A DNA stretch of 39,073 bases from Candidatus Buchananbacteria bacterium RIFCSPHIGHO2_02_FULL_39_17 (GTDB lineage Bacteria; Patescibacteriota; Patescibacteriia; Buchananbacterales; UBA6539). The stretch covers positions 33,301-72,373 of the forward strand of contig MHII01000021.1 of the NCBI GenBank assembly GCA_001817425.1. The letters run 5' to 3'. Below, one piece after another: positions 39,034 to 39,073 of the stretch; the stretch's first letter is position 1, and the number at the start of each line of letters is the position of its first letter. Below the pieces are notes generated by a model. That model was not told the origin of the DNA. It did not search any database and saw nothing but the letters and a program-made list of their open reading frames with translations. Position numbers and translations under genes: made by a program.

Positions 39034-39073
39034 CTCAGTCTGGTAGAGCAACTGCCTTTTAAGCAGATGGTCG
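39024..39073 (+). tRNA. tRNA-Lys (UUU), 5' part, cut by window end
   Basis: GGGGGTATAGCTCAGTCTGG, then TAGAGCAACTGCCTTTTAAG and CAGATGGTCG: acceptor GGGGGTA, D-arm GCTC...GAGC, anticodon loop CTTTTAA (anticodon TTT). The T-arm lies beyond the window. The D-arm is intact, unlike the copy at 38702. Confidence 0.88.

Noticed and set aside
1-39073. CRISPR array
   Set aside because: No regularly spaced direct repeats of 20-40 nt and no cas genes were seen; the repeats found are palindromes without regular spacing.

Overview
The window looks like a stretch of a Patescibacteria (Candidate Phyla Radiation) chromosome. It is AT-rich and compact. It combines a truncated translation gene set (short AlaRS without the C-terminal domain, RpoA without its usual CTD, ribosomal proteins with low-complexity tails) with families typical of these bacteria: a VirD4-like ATPase with C-terminal zinc ribbon next to a DUF8128-like protein, a sigma-region-4/HARE-HTH protein, a very acidic mini-protein, DUF2079, DUF1461 and DUF378. 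The class or order cannot be fixed from the sequence. Almost all genes are on the minus strand; the exceptions are a plus-strand block at 10.2-13.1 kb, two intact tRNA genes and the right end.

Layout. 1-866: mobile-element debris (an IS1595/ISXO2-like transposase with a frameshift, a C-terminal gene scrap, a possible second transposase tail). 867-2520: two lipoproteins and a 57-aa gene. 2640-7022: infA-rpmJ-rpsM-rpsK-rpsD-rpoA-rplQ-rplM-rpsI, with a consensus promoter at one end and a strong terminator at the other. 7.2-10.0 kb: an orphan 106-aa gene with its own promoter, alaS, and a lipoprotein. 10.2-12.75 kb (plus strand): an envelope thiol/His-rich cluster (DsbA-like protein, membrane CxxC protein, His-rich anchored protein). 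13.0 kb: acidic mini-protein facing clpB across a bidirectional terminator; clpB carries a perfect CIRCE operator. 16-23 kb: amino-acid permease, UDP-glucose dehydrogenase, VirD4-like ATPase with DUF8128-like partner, sigma-4/HARE regulator. 23.2-29 kb: secF, secD, DUF2079, SPFH, YidC. 29.1-31.7 kb: tRNA-Gln, ftsX-ftsE, tRNA-Gly, tRNA-Thr and tRNA-like debris. 31.8-38.6 kb: foldase, DivIC/FtsB-like protein, PH protein, P-type ATPase, DUF1461, DUF378, TIM-barrel protein. Right end: an interrupted tRNA-Lys copy, an internally deleted GIY-YIG ORF and the start of an apparently normal tRNA-Lys.

How the genes work together: translation and transcription core; protein export and folding (SecDF, YidC, PrsA-like foldase, DsbA-like oxidase); division (FtsEX, DivIC/FtsB); heat-shock disaggregation (ClpB under HrcA/CIRCE).

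The most unusual signals are: (i) tRNA-like sequences at three or more places split by short, often tandem, palindromic units, including a tRNA-Thr nested inside another tRNA-like sequence; (ii) two export/folding proteins, SecD and the foldase, whose parvulin domains appear circularly permuted, one of them inserted inside SecD; (iii) an RpoA whose alpha-CTD is replaced by a charged tail with an AT-hook-like motif; and (iv) several genes whose -10 box lies only 6-12 nt before the start codon.
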